Positions 8,356-10,349 of a DNA stretch of 10,349 bases are shown here, one piece after another; position 1 is the first letter of the stretch; every line of letters begins with the position of its first letter. The DNA comes from Saprospirales bacterium (lineage in GTDB: Bacteria > Bacteroidota > Bacteroidia > Chitinophagales > Saprospiraceae). The notes below the pieces were generated by a model. That model did no database searches. It was not told where the DNA came from and saw only the letters and a list, made by a program, of their open reading frames with translations. Location: contig DLXL01000004.1 of the NCBI GenBank assembly GCA_003448025.1, forward strand, positions 2,516-12,864, in the 5' to 3' direction. Position numbers and translations under genes: made by a program.

Positions 8356-9462
8356 TTACCCGCTTACTTCAAAGGAGCATTGAGCCATGGAAGCGCCGTT
8401 CACCAAAATGGTCAGTTTATGGATGCCGGCAAAATGCTTACGCGTAGTGAAGTCCTGAAAACGCTGGTATTTTTCTACTGTTAATGCCAGCCCGGGAGCC
8501 ATTACTAGTTCTTTGATTTTAAACACCTTAACCGAAGTTTTCCCGGAGAGTGTCTGGTAGTCTATGCCGTATTCTAACCTTACCGGTACCGCGGCCTCCG
8601 ATTGATTTTGAAGGAAAAAAGAGAAGTCCAGTCTGCCACCCACAGGCACAGATGGGGTACAGCGGAGTTTGTCGACCTGTATGCCTGCAATTCCCTTTTC
8701 AAATCCAAAATGCGCCAAAGCCGCAGCATTACCTTTTTTCAGTAGCCCCCTGCAGGCATGCCGGACTATCCAGTCTGTTTGCGGATTGTTCCCAAGCCAG
8801 CGTTCTGCAATGGCAAGCACCTGCTCCGGATGATCTTTGGCAATATCGTTCAGGTTATTAGCCACGGAACGGCGAACCGTTTCAGCCGGATCATTTTTTA
8901 AATTTTCCAGAATGGGAAAGATTGGGGAAGGGTCGCGTTTAAGTGCGGGTACTCCCATGCCCCAGGGAAGTCGGGGCCTTATGCCCTCGCTGCTCAGCCT
9001 GCGGACCATCGGACTGGGGTGTTCAGACCATTGCAGCATCTGGCGGTACATACGCTCAGGGTATTGCAGCAAAAAAGGCCGCACCGCAAATTCCGCGCTG
9101 CTCCAGCGGGTAATAGTCTCCAAAGCCGGAATGGAAACATCCGGATCCGACACGCCATGTGCTTCCACAAAATCGGGCAGGAAGGCGTATTCAAACGTGA
9201 GTTTTTCGCCATGCCGCTGCAGGTATCTATCCGTGGTGCGAACCACCAGTTCAAGAGCCTTTGGATATGCATCAGGCAAATACAGCCTCAGTACTTCGCT
9301 AATACGCCTGATTCGTTGTTTTAGCTCCAATCCTTCCCATTGAGGATCAAAAAGTTGCGACAAAAAGAGATCGCCCTTAAAAGCCGGATATATTGCCTTC
9401 AATTCGGCCACGAACGGCTCCATCAACGATTTGGAGAAAATATTTTTTAGTGGTTCAGCCAT
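8356..9462 (-). CDS. alkC: AlkC-type DNA alkylation repair glycosylase
   Basis: AlkC family members are HEAT-like-repeat DNA glycosylases that remove positively charged alkylated bases such as 3-methyladenine and 3-methylcytosine without flipping the base. The 368-residue product has the family order: EPLKNIF at 3-9, helical repeats up to about 258 with LPDFVEAHG at 95-103, SAEFAVRPF at 122-130, GIRPRLPW at 160-167, and the well-conserved DPSPIFPILENLKNDP then RRSVANNLNDIAKDHPE at 177-213. Residues about 260-368 are beta-rich (VPVGGRLDFSFFLQNQ, then LVMAPGLALTVEK) and fit the C-terminal Ig-like domain that distinguishes AlkC from the shorter AlkD. The length is that of full AlkC proteins, with no truncation. 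It is the second gene after the methyltransferase: that gene's TAA and this ATG are separated by one base (TAACATG), so translational coupling is likely. Catalytic residues were not assigned. Assignment rests on recognised family motifs. Confidence 0.9.
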   Translation of the reverse strand: MAEPLKNIFSKSLMEPFVAELKAIYPAFKGDLFLSQLFDPQWEGLELKQRIRRISEVLRLYLPDAYPKALELVVRTTDRYLQRHGEKLTFEYAFLPDFVEAHGVSDPDVSIPALETITRWSSAEFAVRPFLLQYPERMYRQMLQWSEHPSPMVRRLSSEGIRPRLPWGMGVPALKRDPSPIFPILENLKNDPAETVRRSVANNLNDIAKDHPEQVLAIAERWLGNNPQTDWIVRHACRGLLKKGNAAALAHFGFEKGIAGIQVDKLRCTPSVPVGGRLDFSFFLQNQSEAAVPVRLEYGIDYQTLSGKTSVKVFKIKELVMAPGLALTVEKYQRFQDFTTRKHFAGIHKLTILVNGASMAQCSFEVSG

Positions 9463-9463
9463 G

Positions 9464-10204
9464 TTACTGCATTTTACCTACCCGCCCGAAGATCGGGAAA
9501 CGCACTGTGTGCACGATATCTTCTGGCCAAACGGATTTGAGTTGTTGGACGAAAGCTCCATTCAGGGGCGTTTGCCCGAATTTATTCACATAGTGTTGTA
9601 CTGCCGACCAGGTACCCAGATATCCCAACAAATCATCTACCGTCCAATGATAGATAGAAGCCATTACCGGAAGCGGGAGCTCTTGGAATGGAAACGGGAT
9701 GGTTTGATATGCCTGTTCTACTAAATCACGCTCAGGATCCCAGCATCCTGCCAGGGTTTGATGGTAAAAGTGATTAATCACTTTGTCAATATTTTCATTC
9801 ACTGTCAACAAGTTATACCCAATTAGTGCCAAAACTCCGTCCGGTTTCAAAATCCGCCTTACTGCCGGATAAAATCGCTCCAAATCAAACCAGTGAGCCG
9901 CCTGGCCTACGGTGATGAGATCCAGTGCGTGATCTGGAAAGGATGGTTCCTCCGCCCGTTCCAACCGATAATGAATATTGGGCCGCAGCACCGCCTGTTT
10001 CAACTGATTTTCACTGATATCAGTAGCGTCTACCTCTTTGAACCGCTCCGAAAGCGCTGCCGCCATCTGGCCGTTCCCTGTGGCGCAATCCCAGGCCCGG
10101 TCAAAGCCCTCACAGTGGACAAACAAAAAATGATACAACTCCTCCGGATACCCCGGCCGGAATTGCGCATACTGGGTTGATTGTGCCGAGAAATTGTCTT
10201 TCAT
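9464..10204 (-). CDS. class I SAM-dependent methyltransferase
   Basis: A 246-residue cytosolic methyltransferase of the Methyltransf_11/trans-aconitate-methyltransferase-like type. An N-terminal YAQFRPGYP at 12-20 is common in this subgroup. Motif I is WDCATGNGQ at 38-46, the SAM-binding glycine loop; the acidic ribose-binding position is probably D62 in DATDIS; motif IV-like VGQAAHWFD lies at 99-107, followed by RILKPDGVLALIGYN at 117-131. The C-terminal third is variable and presumably selects the substrate, which cannot be told from sequence; these proteins usually act on small molecules, and no DNA-methylase NPPY motif is present. It is the first gene of a two-gene unit with alkC, one base apart. 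The ATG at 10204 lies at the edge of a 14-bp tandem repeat and has no clear Shine-Dalgarno sequence, as is common in Bacteroidota. Confidence 0.88.
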   Translation of the reverse strand: MKDNFSAQSTQYAQFRPGYPEELYHFLFVHCEGFDRAWDCATGNGQMAAALSERFKEVDATDISENQLKQAVLRPNIHYRLERAEEPSFPDHALDLITVGQAAHWFDLERFYPAVRRILKPDGVLALIGYNLLTVNENIDKVINHFYHQTLAGCWDPERDLVEQAYQTIPFPFQELPLPVMASIYHWTVDDLLGYLGTWSAVQHYVNKFGQTPLNGAFVQQLKSVWPEDIVHTVRFPIFGRVGKMQ

Positions 10205-10245
10205 ACGGTGGACGGATTACGGTGGACGGCCTACGGTTGAAGGCT
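10204..10245. repeat. 14-bp tandem repeat, three units, abutting the methyltransferase start
   Basis: Units are TACGGTGGACGGAT (10204-10217), TACGGTGGACGGCC (10218-10231) and TACGGTTGAAGGCT (10232-10245). The first two differ only in their last two bases; the third is more diverged. The array occupies the untranslated region immediately before the methyltransferase start codon. Copy-number change would alter leader length and spacing to any promoter. Confidence 0.8.
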
Positions 10246-10280
10246 CTGATTAATTCGGCTTCATCGAACAACCTTGCAAA

Positions 10281-10324
10281 AAATCTGTGCCAAATCTGTG
10301 CAATATCTGTGCGAAAATCCCGCG
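10281..10324. repeat. 11-bp tandem repeat, three units plus a degenerate fourth
   Basis: AAATCTGTGCC, AAATCTGTGCA and ATATCTGTGCG follow each other at exactly 11-base steps, and AAAATCCCGCG looks like a decayed fourth unit. It lies about 80-120 bases upstream of the methyltransferase start. Such TCTGTGC-rich stretches resemble dispersed intergenic repeats that I recall from other Bacteroidota. One turn of DNA per unit would also suit stacked protein sites. Confidence 0.7.
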
Positions 10325-10349
10325 AAACCCAATCCATTCAAATCATGAA

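Noticed and set aside
8837..9343. A 168-codon plus-strand open frame opposite alkC.
   Set aside because: It overlaps fully with a strongly supported AlkC gene, its composition is Ser/Arg-rich as expected of an antisense shadow, and it has no promoter-like sequence.
10110..10337. A 75-codon minus-strand open frame at the right edge.
   Set aside because: It overlaps the methyltransferase start in another frame and is made largely of the tandem repeats, with no recognisable protein features.

Overview
The window looks like a chromosomal segment from a member of the Bacteroidota, most likely a relative of Saprospiraceae/Haliscomenobacter. The evidence is two secreted proteins with type IX secretion (T9SS) C-terminal sorting domains, a TatC with the large first periplasmic loop usual in that phylum, a TAnnTTTG-type promoter element, few Shine-Dalgarno sequences, and HYR/dockerin-like architecture familiar from Saprospiraceae surface proteins. 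The taxonomic placement is inference from protein style, not from a marker gene.

Layout. Positions 1-325 are intergenic and carry a 19-bp direct repeat. Plus strand: a secreted repeat protein, probably a beta-propeller with about twelve blade-like repeats (326-2509), then tatC (2708-3583). The tatC leader holds a promoter element and three regularly spaced palindromes. Minus strand, converging on tatC: a 1532-residue secreted multidomain protein (3640-8238). A 19-bp hairpin lies between the two convergent stop codons. Further right, also on the minus strand, a two-gene unit reads from a class I SAM-dependent methyltransferase (9464-10204) into an AlkC-type DNA alkylation repair protein (8356-9462), with only one base between stop and start. 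The right end (10204-10324) is rich in short tandem repeats of 14 bp and 11 bp periods.

How the genes relate. The two large proteins are predicted to cross the inner membrane by Sec (no twin-arginine motif in either signal peptide) and the outer membrane by T9SS, ending on the cell surface or in the medium. TatC serves folded-protein export and is probably only a neighbour of these cargo genes. The methyltransferase and AlkC are likely co-expressed; whether they share a pathway is unknown. I see no mobile element, CRISPR array, tRNA or rRNA. The least ordinary items are the palindrome array before tatC, the conserved but unnamed central module and the dockerin plus cohesin-like pairing in the giant protein, and the methyltransferase-AlkC coupling.
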